A model generated the notes under the pieces. That model was not told where the DNA came from, ran no database searches, and saw only the letters and a program-made list of their open reading frames with translations. Position numbers and translations under genes: made by a program. Below, piece by piece: positions 25,611 through 34,307 of a DNA stretch of 64,000 bases; the stretch's first letter is position 1, and the number at the start of each line of letters is the position of its first letter. Source of the stretch: Martinezella lusitana (GTDB taxonomy: Bacteria > Pseudomonadota > Alphaproteobacteria > Rhizobiales > Rhizobiaceae); assembly GCF_900094565.1 (NCBI RefSeq), contig NZ_FMAF01000016.1:1-64000 (forward strand). The letters run 5' to 3'.

Positions 25611-26544
25611 TGGAAAACCGCTCCATGGATTGATCGATTGAAAGAGGTGAGGCTGTAAATGGCCGGGCCGCGGTCGGCATGGCGAGCAGGCCCTGGTTCC
25701 TGAGAAAGAGGCCGGCGCGATCGATGAGGCCGAGTGCGATGAAGCGCTCTGCTCTGGCAAGGCCACAGGAAAGTGCCATGTCGATTTCCGCATCGGTCAG
25801 GGGGCCGCAGCCGGTGACGACCAGGCGCTCGCCGAGATCGCTGTCGTCGACGACATCGATGGCGCGTGCCCGGCTGATGGCGGCATGGCCGGGGAGATCG
25901 ACGGCATTGGCAACAATCGTGACCGCCGCGTCGGCCGCCGCCGCATTCGCTGCCAATACGGTCGCCGAGTCGGCAATGCCCATCGACAGGCTGCGTCCGC
26001 CGCGTCCGCTGGTGGCGATGCCGCGTGTGGGGCTGGAAGCATGGAGCGCGAAATCGCCGAGCGAAATTCCGTCTTCGCGCGCCATACGGACATGAAACTC
26101 CGCGTCACTTTCAAGATGCACGGCAATGTCGCCGCCATTGTTGACATAGGCGCGGGCAGGGCGGTCTTCCTTGTCGAACGCGGCCAACATCGCCGCCAGG
26201 ATTTCGTCCGCGACGGCACCGGCAACTGCCGCCATCGGCGTGATGAAATGGTCAGCAGCAAACGGCCGGACCGCGGTGACCATGCGTTGGGCAACCGAGC
26301 CCTCGGGCATCGGGCCGGCAAGTTCGGCTGCCGTGCGAAGCAGGGGCAGTTCGCTCACCAGTTCGTCAAGGACGGTCTGGAAACGGGCGATGGCAGCAGT
26401 GAAGGCACGGGCGCGCCGTTCGGCTTCGTCCTTGCGTTCAGCACTGCCGTCATCGACGCCAATGACGAGGTCGATCGGTCCGTGCTGCAAATGCAGCCGG
26501 CCGTTTGGATCGCCATCGAGATATCGGGCAACAGGCCGCGACAT
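25603..26544 (-). CDS. UPF0280 family protein (ApbE-like fold)
   Basis: The 313-residue protein starts at the ATG at 26544 with GGGAG 7 bases upstream. The open frame further upstream overlaps the reductase gene and is not family-like. Blocks such as FITPMAAVAGAVADEILAAM, AYVNNGGDIAVHL and GIATSGRGGRSLSMGIADSATVLAANAAAADAAVTIVANAV match the UPF0280 group, which is related to the FAD-binding/flavin-transferase protein ApbE. A role in flavin attachment or maturation of the adjacent reductase is possible but unproven. It lies 19 bases after the reductase gene and overlaps the next gene. Confidence 0.8.
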   Translation of the reverse strand: MSRPVARYLDGDPNGRLHLQHGPIDLVIGVDDGSAERKDEAERRARAFTAAIARFQTVLDELVSELPLLRTAAELAGPMPEGSVAQRMVTAVRPFAADHFITPMAAVAGAVADEILAAMLAAFDKEDRPARAYVNNGGDIAVHLESDAEFHVRMAREDGISLGDFALHASSPTRGIATSGRGGRSLSMGIADSATVLAANAAAADAAVTIVANAVDLPGHAAISRARAIDVVDDSDLGERLVVTGCGPLTDAEIDMALSCGLARAERFIALGLIDRAGLFLRNQGLLAMPTAARPFTASPLSIDQSMERFSNA

Positions 26545-26563
26545 GCTATCGCTCCCTTTGTCG

Positions 26564-28057
26564 TCAGCCGCCCCACCGGAAATTTCTGCTTTCCGTCGGC
26601 CAGGGGCCGCGTCCGATCGGTGTGACCCTACGCTCGGCCATTTCCAGCGCCTGCTCGATCGGGATGACGGCGTCCATATGGCCGCCGAGCGCGCGGTAAT
26701 CATCGAGCCGCATGGTGAATTCGATCGGCGCGACGAGCGCGGGCGTCGGCACGTAGCCGAAGGCATTGCTCGGCATCTGCGTCACATCGGCCATGACGGT
26801 GATGCCGCCGCCCGGCCAAACGTAGGCCGGAACGCCGCCGCAGGAAACATGGGTCAGCGCTTCCTTGACGGAGCGCGTCAGGCGGACAGGGTTCGTGGTG
26901 ACACCAGCCCGTAGGCTGCCGCCGGCACCGCCGATGAACAGGACCGAGGTGAGTGCCGGTTCGCAATTTTCGGCAATGATCTCGACCGATTCCTGCAAGG
27001 CTGCGGGAAGAATTGTCTGCAGTTCCGGTCGCAGATTGTCGTCGAGAATATAATAGCCGTACTGCTCGCCGGTGGTCGATACCATCAGCATGCGCATGCC
27101 CGGCCAGGCCGTCTTGGGGTCGAAATCGCCGAGGATCGTCAGGGGGTCGGAGATGTTGGTGCCGCCCCAGCCGATGCCGGGCTCGGCGACCTGGAAGTAA
27201 CGGCCGGGCGTCGAGCGCCGGCCCTTGATGCGAATGCCGGTGGCTGGCACGTCGAGCAGGCGTCCCGCCTGGTGTTCGGAGAGCACGCCGGTGATATGGT
27301 CGTCGACAACGACCACCTCATCGACATGGCCCATCCACTGCTTGGCGAACATGCCAATGGTCGCCGAGCCGCAGCCGACGCGCATGCGGCTTTCCTCGAC
27401 GTCGTTGATAACGGGAGCAGCGCCTGCCTTGATGGTCAGGCTGACCCCGCCGTCGACCTGCATGTCGACGGCTTCGCCATTACAGAGCTTCAAGAGCGCG
27501 TCGCAGGTAACGCGGCCTTCCTTCTTCGAACCGCCGGTCAGGTGGTGCACACCGCCGAGCGACAGCATCTGCGAGCCGTATTCGCCTGTTGTGACGTGAC
27601 CGATGGCTTCGCCGTCGACCAACACGGTTGCGGCTTCGGGGCCGAGAAAGCGGTCGGTGTCGATCTTCACCTTGGCGCCGCAATAGCTGAAGATGCCTTC
27701 GGTGACGACGGTCACCATGTCGACGCCGCTTTCCTGCTGCGACACGATGAAGGGTGCCGGCTTATAATCGGGATAGGTCGTTCCGGCGCCGACGGCGGTG
27801 ATGAAGCTTCTGGTGGCGTGGACGATATCGCCGTCCCATTCGCTCTCGCCCGGCTGGGCCAGGAACGGCACGACATTGCCGCCTTCGGAAATGGTGTTCT
27901 CGATGATCGTCAGCGGATCGACGCGGATCAGCTCGCCGCCGACATTGGCATAGCGATCGCAGGCGCCGGACCGGCCGTCGGAGATGTAGCACATGACGGG
28001 ACAGGCATCGCAGCGTATCTTGCCGTTTGCGACGCTTTCCACGCGTTGCTTGACCAT
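26564..28057 (-). CDS. 6-hydroxynicotinate reductase-like Fe-S protein
   Basis: The 497-residue protein has an N-terminal iron-sulfur motif, IRCDACPVMC ... GACDRY (Cys 16, 19, 23, 33), followed by a long domain (ENTISEGGNVVPFLAQ, VTEGIFSYCGAKVKIDTDRFLG, HHLTGGSKKEGRVTCDALL, RVGCGSATIGMFAKQWMGHVDEVVVVDDHITG). I recognise it as the type annotated as 6-hydroxynicotinate reductase, which reduces 6-hydroxynicotinate to 1,4,5,6-tetrahydro-6-oxonicotinate with low-potential electrons. GGAGAG precedes the ATG. It heads the unit that continues with UPF0280 and two DUF1185 genes. A ferredoxin-NADP reductase gene under the same operator could supply electrons. Assignment rests on overall similarity and context. 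Confidence 0.78.
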   Translation of the reverse strand: MVKQRVESVANGKIRCDACPVMCYISDGRSGACDRYANVGGELIRVDPLTIIENTISEGGNVVPFLAQPGESEWDGDIVHATRSFITAVGAGTTYPDYKPAPFIVSQQESGVDMVTVVTEGIFSYCGAKVKIDTDRFLGPEAATVLVDGEAIGHVTTGEYGSQMLSLGGVHHLTGGSKKEGRVTCDALLKLCNGEAVDMQVDGGVSLTIKAGAAPVINDVEESRMRVGCGSATIGMFAKQWMGHVDEVVVVDDHITGVLSEHQAGRLLDVPATGIRIKGRRSTPGRYFQVAEPGIGWGGTNISDPLTILGDFDPKTAWPGMRMLMVSTTGEQYGYYILDDNLRPELQTILPAALQESVEIIAENCEPALTSVLFIGGAGGSLRAGVTTNPVRLTRSVKEALTHVSCGGVPAYVWPGGGITVMADVTQMPSNAFGYVPTPALVAPIEFTMRLDDYRALGGHMDAVIPIEQALEMAERRVTPIGRGPWPTESRNFRWGG

Positions 28058-28145
28058 GGCACTCTCCTTTTAACACGGCCGCTTGTCCGGTGGTGCTGCC
28101 ATTAGCCCATGGACGGATATTTGACCGTCATTGTTCCCAATTTTT

Positions 28146-28190
28146 CATTTGTATGCGAATGAGTATCAGCCGGTCTTTCCGTCCTGTCAA
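28146..28190 (-). promoter_or_regulatory. Promoter and regulon operator of the 6-hydroxynicotinate reductase unit
   Basis: On the minus strand TTGACA (28185-28190) and GATACT (28162-28167) are exactly 17 bases apart. The operator CATTCGCATACAAATG (28146-28161) follows immediately, so a bound repressor would cover the start point. This is the best promoter of the five. Confidence 0.8.
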
Positions 28191-28420
28191 GCGACGGTGG
28201 GGAGCCCTGGCAAAAATGCGGCCGTCGGCCTGGATGGACTTTGCCGCCGCCTGCGACCAGCCCTGTTATCGGTCGGGCTATGGCGTTGACAAATATGGTG
28301 TTCAAAGTAGAGGCTTGGGACCTCGAGCGTTTACATCAACCGACAATGACGCTCTAATCTTTTGAATCTGGAACAGCTTATCCACATCGCAACCATATGC
28401 GCAGATCCGGGGCGGGACAA

Positions 28421-28867
28421 ATGCAGAAATCTCATGAAGACAGACAATCCGCCGCACCCGCATACCATGTCGATCGGCAGGTCGGGTTCTTTCTCCGGCA
28501 GGCGAACCAGCGGCATGTCGCGATCTTCGCCAATGCCATCGGCGACAAGTTGACGACGACGCAATGGTCGGCGCTTTCGAAGCTTAAGGAAATCCAACCC
28601 TGCTCGCAGAACCAGCTCGGGCGCGAAACGGCGATGGATGTCGCGACCGTCAAAGGGGTCGTAGACCGCCTGGTGAAGCGCGGTTTCGTTGCCACCGCGC
28701 CGGACCAAAATGATGGGCGCCGGGTCGTCCTGTCGCTGACCGAAGATGGCCTCGCGGTCATCGCCGCGAATGTCGGCGCGGCGGTCGCGGCGACCGAGGA
28801 GACATTGGCGCCGCTGACCTCCGGCGAGCGGATGATGTTCCTCGAACTGCTGCAGAAAATCTGCTGA
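28421..28867 (+). CDS. MarR-family regulator, likely controller of the nicotinate regulon
   Basis: The 148-residue winged-helix protein reads VDRQVGFFLRQANQRHVAIFA, then LTTTQWSALSKLKEIQPCSQNQLGRETAMDVATVKGVVDRLVKRGFVATAPDQNDGRRVVLSLT, covering the recognition helix and the DGRR wing. The ATG at 28421 follows GGGGCGGGAC; an ATG at 28397 would add eight residues. It lies between two operator-bearing transcription units, divergent from the reductase unit and just upstream of the ferredoxin reductase gene. It is therefore the best candidate to bind the CATTYGTRTACAAAYG sites. Nicotinate or 6-hydroxynicotinate would be a reasonable inducer. No copy of the operator precedes its own start. Confidence 0.82.
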   Translation: MQKSHEDRQSAAPAYHVDRQVGFFLRQANQRHVAIFANAIGDKLTTTQWSALSKLKEIQPCSQNQLGRETAMDVATVKGVVDRLVKRGFVATAPDQNDGRRVVLSLTEDGLAVIAANVGAAVAATEETLAPLTSGERMMFLELLQKIC

Positions 28868-28953
28868 GCGGCTGCCGTCAAACCCTCGATTCCATCCTTA
28901 CGTCTTCGATTATGACAAAACATCGCGTTCTCGGTGGAAGGAATGGATTGCGC

Positions 28954-28978
28954 GATAAAATTCATTCGTGTACAAATG
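28954..28978 (+). promoter_or_regulatory. Promoter and regulon operator of the ferredoxin reductase gene
   Basis: GATAAA (28954-28959) is a plausible -10 box, and CATTCGTGTACAAATG (28963-28978) follows within 4 bases. A good -35 box is not visible. The operator matches the four others in sequence and orientation. Confidence 0.65.
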
Positions 28979-29007
28979 AAATAAATAAATAAGACGAGGG
29001 AAAACGG

Positions 29008-29850
29008 ATGAGCTTGTCAGCGGAAGAAGCAGTCATCACCGACAGTCAGCAGGCGAGTACCGCGCCGGCCTTTCCGGTGCCCGCCAATGTCTTTGTGCAG
29101 ACGGTGACCGAGGTACGGCATTTCACCGACCGGCTCTTCAAGTTCCGCATCACGCGCCCGGCGGAATTCCGTTTCCGTTCCGGCGAATTCATCATGATCG
29201 GCCTGCCGAATGCCGAGCGTCCTGTTTTCCGTGCCTACTCGATCGCCAGCCCCTTCTGGGACGAGGAGATCGAATTCTATTCCATCAAGGTTCCGGGCGG
29301 CCCGCTGACGGAGCATCTGCAGAAGATCGTGCCCGGCGACACCGTGCTGATGCGCAAGAAGCCGACCGGCACGCTGGTGCTCGACGCGCTGATCCCAGGC
29401 AAGCGGCTCTACCTCCTGTCGACCGGTACCGGTGTCGCGCCTTTCGCAAGCCTGATCCGCGATCCGGAGACCTACGAGAAATTCGAGGAGATTGTTCTCG
29501 TCCAGACCTGCCGGGACGTAGACGAACTCACTTACATCACGGAGATGGTCGAGGCGCTGAAGGACGATCCGCTGATCGGCGAACTCGTCGGCGATCGCCT
29601 TCGTCTGCATACGACAACGACGCGTGAGCCCTTTGCGCGCATGGGCCGCATCACCGACCTTCTGACCAGCGGCGAATTCTTCGAACAGACTGGCCTGCCG
29701 CGCATCAATCCGGACGAGGATCGCGGCATGATCTGCGGCTCGGCGGCGATGCTGAAGGATACCAAGGCTGTTCTGGAATCCTTCGGTCTCGTTGAAGGCG
29801 CCAACAATGCCCCGGCCACCTTCGTCATCGAGCGCGCCTTCGTCGGCTGA
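29008..29850 (+). CDS. Ferredoxin-NADP reductase
   Basis: The 280-residue flavoenzyme has the FAD-binding block FRAYSIASPFWDEEIEFYSIKVPGGPLTEHLQKIVPGD (RxYS and GPLT motifs), the NADP-site LYLLSTGTGVAPFASLIRD and the C-terminal MICGSAAMLKDTKAVLESFGLVEG with AFVG end typical of bacterial Fpr. GAGGG precedes the ATG. It exchanges electrons between NADPH and ferredoxin or flavodoxin. Carrying the regulon operator, it probably supplies low-potential electrons to the 6-hydroxynicotinate reductase encoded across the MarR gene. No ferredoxin gene is seen nearby, so a chromosomal ferredoxin would be needed. Confidence 0.9.
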   Translation: MSLSAEEAVITDSQQASTAPAFPVPANVFVQTVTEVRHFTDRLFKFRITRPAEFRFRSGEFIMIGLPNAERPVFRAYSIASPFWDEEIEFYSIKVPGGPLTEHLQKIVPGDTVLMRKKPTGTLVLDALIPGKRLYLLSTGTGVAPFASLIRDPETYEKFEEIVLVQTCRDVDELTYITEMVEALKDDPLIGELVGDRLRLHTTTTREPFARMGRITDLLTSGEFFEQTGLPRINPDEDRGMICGSAAMLKDTKAVLESFGLVEGANNAPATFVIERAFVG

Positions 29851-29864
29851 GCGCATCGATCAGG

Positions 29865-29890
29865 CTCGAAACCGTAGAAGCGGTTTCGAG
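29865..29890. terminator. Hairpin between convergent genes
   Basis: CTCGAAACCG (29865-29874) pairs perfectly with CGGTTTCGAG (29881-29890) around a 6-base loop, between the ferredoxin reductase and amidase genes that face each other. It can act on both transcripts; T-runs are weak. Confidence 0.6.
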
Positions 29891-29900
29891 TATTTCCTAT

Positions 29901-30497
29901 TCAAGCGTGGGATGCGGCAGTGACCAGCTCGGCCGTGGTCCGAAATTCGACCTGCTCGGGCATGCGCGACAATATATGTTCGAGGGTTGCCGCATGTGAC
30001 AGCGGCGTCGAACTGCCGATCGCATCACTCGCGACGATGACATGAAAGCCGGCATCGATCGCGTGAAACAGGCTCGCCAGAACGCAGACATCCGTCTCCA
30101 CGCCGCTGAAAATTAGCGTATCGACACCCTCTGCGATCATCCGCTCATGAAAACCCGGCGCGCCGAAAATGGAATAGGTGGTCTTCTCGATCACGTTCCG
30201 AGGCTCAGCCAAGGCCGCGAGCGGGGCGACCAGATCCTGCATCGCCGGATCCATCGTTCCCGTCGTCAGCATCGACCAGCGCTCGTAATAGGTTCGCCAC
30301 CGCCCCGTTGCGTGGCTTGGTGCGGCAGGCACCATGAATTTGGCAAACAGCGTCCGGTCGGCAAAGGCGTGCGTCAGATCAAGCACGTTCGGTAGGATCT
30401 CGGTCACCGCCGGCGTGTGCCAGACCGTTTCTTCGGCAAAAAGCCGCTGCATGTCGATGACGATATGGCGGGAATTGGTGAGCGACGGCGCTGTCAT
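29901..30497 (-). CDS. Isochorismatase-family cysteine hydrolase
   Basis: The 198-residue protein has the Asp-Lys-Cys triad of isochorismatase/nicotinamidase hydrolases: Asp15 in HIVIDMQ, Lys105 in NVIEKTTYS and Cys138 in SGVETDVCVL. The ATG at 30497 follows GAGG with 7 bases spacing; a TTG two codons earlier overlaps the ABC ATPase stop. It is the last gene of the operator-controlled ABC operon. Likely reactions are hydrolysis of an amide (nicotinamide to nicotinate, or an amide intermediate after ring opening). The sequence alone does not decide. Confidence 0.8.
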   Translation of the reverse strand: MTAPSLTNSRHIVIDMQRLFAEETVWHTPAVTEILPNVLDLTHAFADRTLFAKFMVPAAPSHATGRWRTYYERWSMLTTGTMDPAMQDLVAPLAALAEPRNVIEKTTYSIFGAPGFHERMIAEGVDTLIFSGVETDVCVLASLFHAIDAGFHVIVASDAIGSSTPLSHAATLEHILSRMPEQVEFRTTAELVTAASHA

Positions 30498-30499
30498 CT

Positions 30500-31561
30500 T
30501 CAATCCTCGACGGCAATGGTGTGGTCCGGCGACCAGGCGAGGGTCACGTCCGTTCCGCTTGCGAGCACGGTGCCATCGCGATTTTGCGCGAAGAGTTTCA
30601 GCGAAGTTCCATCCGGCGTTACCAGCACATAGGTGAGCGCCGGGCCGGCATAGATCACAGTCTCGATGCGAGCCGCCAAGGCGTTGAGGCCCGCTTCGGG
30701 CGATGTACCTGCTGGGAGGATCGACATCTTTTCCGGCCGCACGGCGAGCGTCGCGCTGTTGCCTGTGGACGAAAGCGGGCCATGGCAGCGCACCAGCGTG
30801 CCATCCGCAAGCCTGACACCACCATTGGCAATCGTGCCGTTCAGAAAATTGGAATCGCCGAGGAACTGCGCTGCAAAGCGCGTTTTCGGGCGCTCATAGA
30901 CCTCCGCAGGAGCGCCGATCTGGACAATACGACCACGATCGAGGATCGCGACCTTGTCGGAGAGCGTCAGCGCCTCTTCCTGGTCATGGGTGACGAAGAT
31001 CGTTGTCAACCCGGTCTCGCGCTGGATGCGAAGCAGTTCGACCTGCATCTCCTGCCGCAGTCGCCGGTCGAGCGCCGAGAGCGGTTCATCCAGCAGCAGG
31101 ACGCTCGGCTTGATGACCATGGCACGGGCAAGCGCCACGCGTTGCTGCTGCCCGCCGGAGAGCTGCTTCGGTTTGCGATCGCCGAAGCCCGGCAGGCGTA
31201 CCATTTCCAGGGCGCGATCGACCTGTTGCCTGGCCTCCGCACCGCGAATACCGCGCCGCGCCAGGCCGAAGGCGACGTTTTCGGCGACCGTCATATGCGG
31301 GAACAACGCATAGGACTGGAAGACCATGCCGATATTGCGCGCCCAGACCGGTGTCTCTGTCACGTCCTGGCCGCCGATCGCGACCTTGCCGCTGTCGGGT
31401 GTGATGAAGCCGGCGATGATGCGCAGAAGCGTCGTCTTGCCGGAGCCGGAGGGACCGAGCAGGCTGGTGAAGGATCCTTCCGTGAAATCCGTCGAGATGT
31501 CGGCCAGCACCGGTGTCCGGCCGTAGGTCTTGGCGACCGATGATACTTCAACGTTTGTCAC
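30500..31561 (-). CDS. PotA-type ABC transporter ATPase
   Basis: The 353-residue ATPase has Walker A GPSGSGKTT, the Q-loop VFQSYALFPHMTV, the signature LSGGQQQRVALARAM and Walker B VLLLDEPLSALDRRLR. A C-terminal TOBE domain (about residues 235-350) is typical of spermidine/putrescine- or iron-type importers. I chose GTG at 31561 because GGAGG lies just upstream and the longer form adds only spurious residues. It overlaps the permease stop by 14 bases. Substrate specificity is set by the binding protein encoded at 33234-34307. Confidence 0.88.
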   Translation of the reverse strand: MTNVEVSSVAKTYGRTPVLADISTDFTEGSFTSLLGPSGSGKTTLLRIIAGFITPDSGKVAIGGQDVTETPVWARNIGMVFQSYALFPHMTVAENVAFGLARRGIRGAEARQQVDRALEMVRLPGFGDRKPKQLSGGQQQRVALARAMVIKPSVLLLDEPLSALDRRLRQEMQVELLRIQRETGLTTIFVTHDQEEALTLSDKVAILDRGRIVQIGAPAEVYERPKTRFAAQFLGDSNFLNGTIANGGVRLADGTLVRCHGPLSSTGNSATLAVRPEKMSILPAGTSPEAGLNALAARIETVIYAGPALTYVLVTPDGTSLKLFAQNRDGTVLASGTDVTLAWSPDHTIAVED

Positions 31562-32327
31562 TGACGCCTCCGGGCCTGGCAAAGATCGCAAAGACGAGGA
31601 TGGCGGCCATCGAACCGATCAAGAGGATCGTCGAGATGGCGTTGATCTCTGGCGTGAAGCCCTTGCGGATCGCCGAATAGATTTGCACCGGCAAGGTGGT
31701 GAAGCCGGGCGTTGCGAGGAAATAGGAAATGACGAATTGGTCGAGCGAAACGGCGAAAGCAAAGAGGGCCGCGCCAAGGATGCTCGGGGCGAGAAGCGGC
31801 AGCGTCACCGAAAAGAATGCATGGATCGGTGTCGAACCCAGGCTCATGGCCGCCTCTTCAAGATCGGCCCGGATCGTCTGGAAGCCGGTTCCGACGACGA
31901 GAACCACGTAGGGAATGGCGAGCGCCACATGGCCGATCAGCAGTGCATGCATGCCGCGTCCGATACCGGTCCAGAAGAAGAAGACGAGCATGGCCGTTCC
32001 GGTGATCAGCCAGGGAATGGCGATCGGCGGCAGCAGCATGAGCTGTAACAGCGTTTTCCCCTTGAATGTTCGCCGGGCAAGCGCCACCGAGGCCATCGTT
32101 CCGAGGATTGTCGAGACGACAGCGGTGATGACGGCAATGACGATGCTGTTGATCCCGGCTGAAATCAGCTGGTCGTTGCCTGCAAGAGCCACATACCATT
32201 TGGTCGAGAAGTGAAACGGCAGCTCATAGAGCGAGGACTCGTTGAAGCCCATAGCCATCATCACCACGATCGGCAGATAGAGGAAGACCAGGATGGCAGC
32301 GAGATAGAAGCGCGCAAGACCGATCAT
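31548..32327 (-). CDS. PotC-type ABC permease
   Basis: The 259-residue inner-membrane protein has about six hydrophobic segments and the EAA loop (IRADLEEAAMSLGSTPIHAFFSVTLPLLAPSI) that contacts the ATPase. The ATG at 32327 overlaps the stop of the first permease (ATGA). The open frame runs much further upstream, but that part is an out-of-frame shadow of the neighbouring permease. Confidence 0.88.
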   Translation of the reverse strand: MIGLARFYLAAILVFLYLPIVVMMAMGFNESSLYELPFHFSTKWYVALAGNDQLISAGINSIVIAVITAVVSTILGTMASVALARRTFKGKTLLQLMLLPPIAIPWLITGTAMLVFFFWTGIGRGMHALLIGHVALAIPYVVLVVGTGFQTIRADLEEAAMSLGSTPIHAFFSVTLPLLAPSILGAALFAFAVSLDQFVISYFLATPGFTTLPVQIYSAIRKGFTPEINAISTILLIGSMAAILVFAIFARPGGVSDKR

Positions 32328-33244
32328 GCGACGGCCCCGCTGCCGCGCCGAAGCACGCCCGAAAACGTCGCGAAGATCGCAAGCACGACGGCGAGCATCG
32401 TGAAGGATAGTGCTGCACCCAGCGGCCAGTTGAAGGCTTGGGTGAACTGGTCCTCGATGACCGTACCCATGGTGACGCCGACACGGCCGCCAAGAATGCG
32501 CGGCTCCATGAAGGAGCCCAGCACCGGCACGAAAGTCAGCACGGCGCCGGAGATCAGGCCGGGTGCCGCCATCGGTATGAGGATGCGGAAGAGGATCGTC
32601 CACCAGCGGGCGCCGAGGCTTGCGGCGGCCTCGATGATCGCATCGTCGATCGTGACCAGTGCTATGTAGCAGGTCAGGATCATGTAGGGCAGATAACCGT
32701 GCACGAGGCCGACCACGATTGCCGATCTGGTGTAGAGAAAGCCGATCGAACCGGCTCCCGGCCAGACCCAGTGCAGCACATCGTCGAGAAAGCCGCCTTC
32801 GCGCAGCACCATCGTCCAGGAGAAGATGCGCACGAGACCATTCGTCCAGAACGGCAGCAGGATGAGGATCAGCAGGGTTTCGCGCGTACGGCCGATGGTG
32901 GCGCGCGCCAGCGCCAGCGCCGCGAAGAAACCAAGGACAGCACAGGCAAATGTCGTCCAGAAACCCATCAGCAGCGACGTCCAGGCGATGCCCAGGAGAT
33001 AGGGCTGTGTGGAGAAGACCTGGTATTGCCTGAGCGTGAAGACGATGGGGGCCTTGCCCATCGGTGTCGCATTCATGAAGCTGAACACGAACATCGTGCA
33101 AAGCGGCAGGAGAACCGCGATGAAGAGCCATCCATAGGTGGGCAGCAGCAGCACCAGCGTCGCGAGCCAACCGGGGATGCCTGGCCGGGCGCGCGAACCT
33201 TCCGGTCCGCGCGTCGTCGATGCAGAAACTGCCTCAGGCTGCAT
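32324..33244 (-). CDS. PotB-type ABC permease
   Basis: The 306-residue permease has an N-terminal cytoplasmic tail of about 25 residues, six predicted membrane segments (LATLVLLLPTYGWLFIAVLLPLC first) and the EAA loop IDDAIIEAAASLGARWWTILFRILIPMAAPGLI. It overlaps the binding-protein gene by 11 bases at its start and the second permease at its end, so the operon is tightly coupled. Confidence 0.88.
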   Translation of the reverse strand: MQPEAVSASTTRGPEGSRARPGIPGWLATLVLLLPTYGWLFIAVLLPLCTMFVFSFMNATPMGKAPIVFTLRQYQVFSTQPYLLGIAWTSLLMGFWTTFACAVLGFFAALALARATIGRTRETLLILILLPFWTNGLVRIFSWTMVLREGGFLDDVLHWVWPGAGSIGFLYTRSAIVVGLVHGYLPYMILTCYIALVTIDDAIIEAAASLGARWWTILFRILIPMAAPGLISGAVLTFVPVLGSFMEPRILGGRVGVTMGTVIEDQFTQAFNWPLGAALSFTMLAVVLAIFATFSGVLRRGSGAVA

Positions 33245-34307
33245 AGAAGGCTTTCACTTCCTGCCAGAGGTTATTGAAAGCTTCGCGGCGATCGTCGGGC
33301 AGGGCCGACTGAATCGTCATCGTCTTCAGATATTCCGGCTTGTGGATCACCCGGTTGAGATCGTCGGCCGGCAGTTTTTCCATGGCGGCAGCATTGGCCG
33401 AAGCCGGCGCCCCGACCTTGGTTGCCCATTGGAAATAGAAGTCAGGGTCGATCATGTAGTTGATGAAGGCAAGGCCAGCATCCGGATTGGTGCTCGTCGC
33501 CGGGACAGACAGGCTGTCCAGCCAGCCGATGCCGCCTTCCTTCGGAACCACGAATTCGACCGGCAGCTTGCTGTTGCGCTTGGAGCGGACGGCCGCACCC
33601 GACCAGAAGATCGAAAGGTCGAATTCCTTGGCGGCGAATGCCTTGTTCCATTCGTCTTCGCTCGACCAGAGCAGCTTGATGTTCGGCTTGAATGCCTTCA
33701 GCTTCTCGGTGACGACGGCGAGGTCCTTCGGATTGTTCATGTCCTGGCCGGACAACAGTGCGCCGATCGCAACGCCGGTGACGGCATCGTCGAACAGGGC
33801 GACTCGGCCCTTATGGGCGGGATCGCCAAGCGCTGCATAGCTGTCCGGCTTGGGCGACCCCTCGGTGATGGCAAGCGAAGTGATGCCCCAGACCCAGGAG
33901 ACGCCGTTGGTCTTGCCGTCAAGCTGGAGGTTCGCATGGTTCTTCAGTTCGGGCGACAGGCCCGTTGCATTCGGCACCTTGGAGAAGTCGATGGGAGAGA
34001 TGAGACCTTCGCTCGCCGCTTGCTGCGAACGGGCGCTGTTGATCAGCACCACATCGTAGACGCCGGGATTGGTCCTGAGCTTCGTCAGCATTTCCGGCTC
34101 AGAGCTGAAATAGTCGTGAACGACCTCGATGCCGGTCTTTTCGGTGAAGGCTTTGAGAGCCCAGGCTTCGTCGGTGCCGTAGCCCTGCCAGTTGAGAACG
34201 GTGATCTTGGTGGCGGCGCGCGCCTGGCGCGACAACAGGGACGATGTGGCGGCGGCGAGGGCGCCGGCGCCGATCAGGCCCAGAGTTTGACGTCGTGTGG
34301 TGTTCAT
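33234..34307 (-). CDS. PotD-type extracellular solute-binding protein
   Basis: The 357-residue protein has an N-terminal twin-arginine-like signal (TTRRQTLGLIGAGALAAATSSLLSRQARA-A) and the polyamine/iron/thiamine-type binding fold (ITVLNWQGYGTDEAWALKAFTEKTGIEVVHDYF; YDVVLINSARSQ; TGVSWVWGITSLAI-like strand). It is first in a five-gene unit with two permeases, an ATPase and an amidase. The regulon operator lies 250 bases upstream. The ligand is therefore likely a pathway substrate such as nicotinate, a nicotinate derivative or a glycoside, rather than a polyamine; this is inference. Confidence 0.85.
   Translation of the reverse strand: MNTTRRQTLGLIGAGALAAATSSLLSRQARAATKITVLNWQGYGTDEAWALKAFTEKTGIEVVHDYFSSEPEMLTKLRTNPGVYDVVLINSARSQQAASEGLISPIDFSKVPNATGLSPELKNHANLQLDGKTNGVSWVWGITSLAITEGSPKPDSYAALGDPAHKGRVALFDDAVTGVAIGALLSGQDMNNPKDLAVVTEKLKAFKPNIKLLWSSEDEWNKAFAAKEFDLSIFWSGAAVRSKRNSKLPVEFVVPKEGGIGWLDSLSVPATSTNPDAGLAFINYMIDPDFYFQWATKVGAPASANAAAMEKLPADDLNRVIHKPEYLKTMTIQSALPDDRREAFNNLWQEVKAFYAA

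Noticed and set aside
31548..33170. A single 540-residue minus-strand gene
   Set aside because: Only the last 259 residues are permease-like; the first half is the out-of-frame shadow of the overlapping first permease, and an ATGA junction at 32324-32327 gives the true start.
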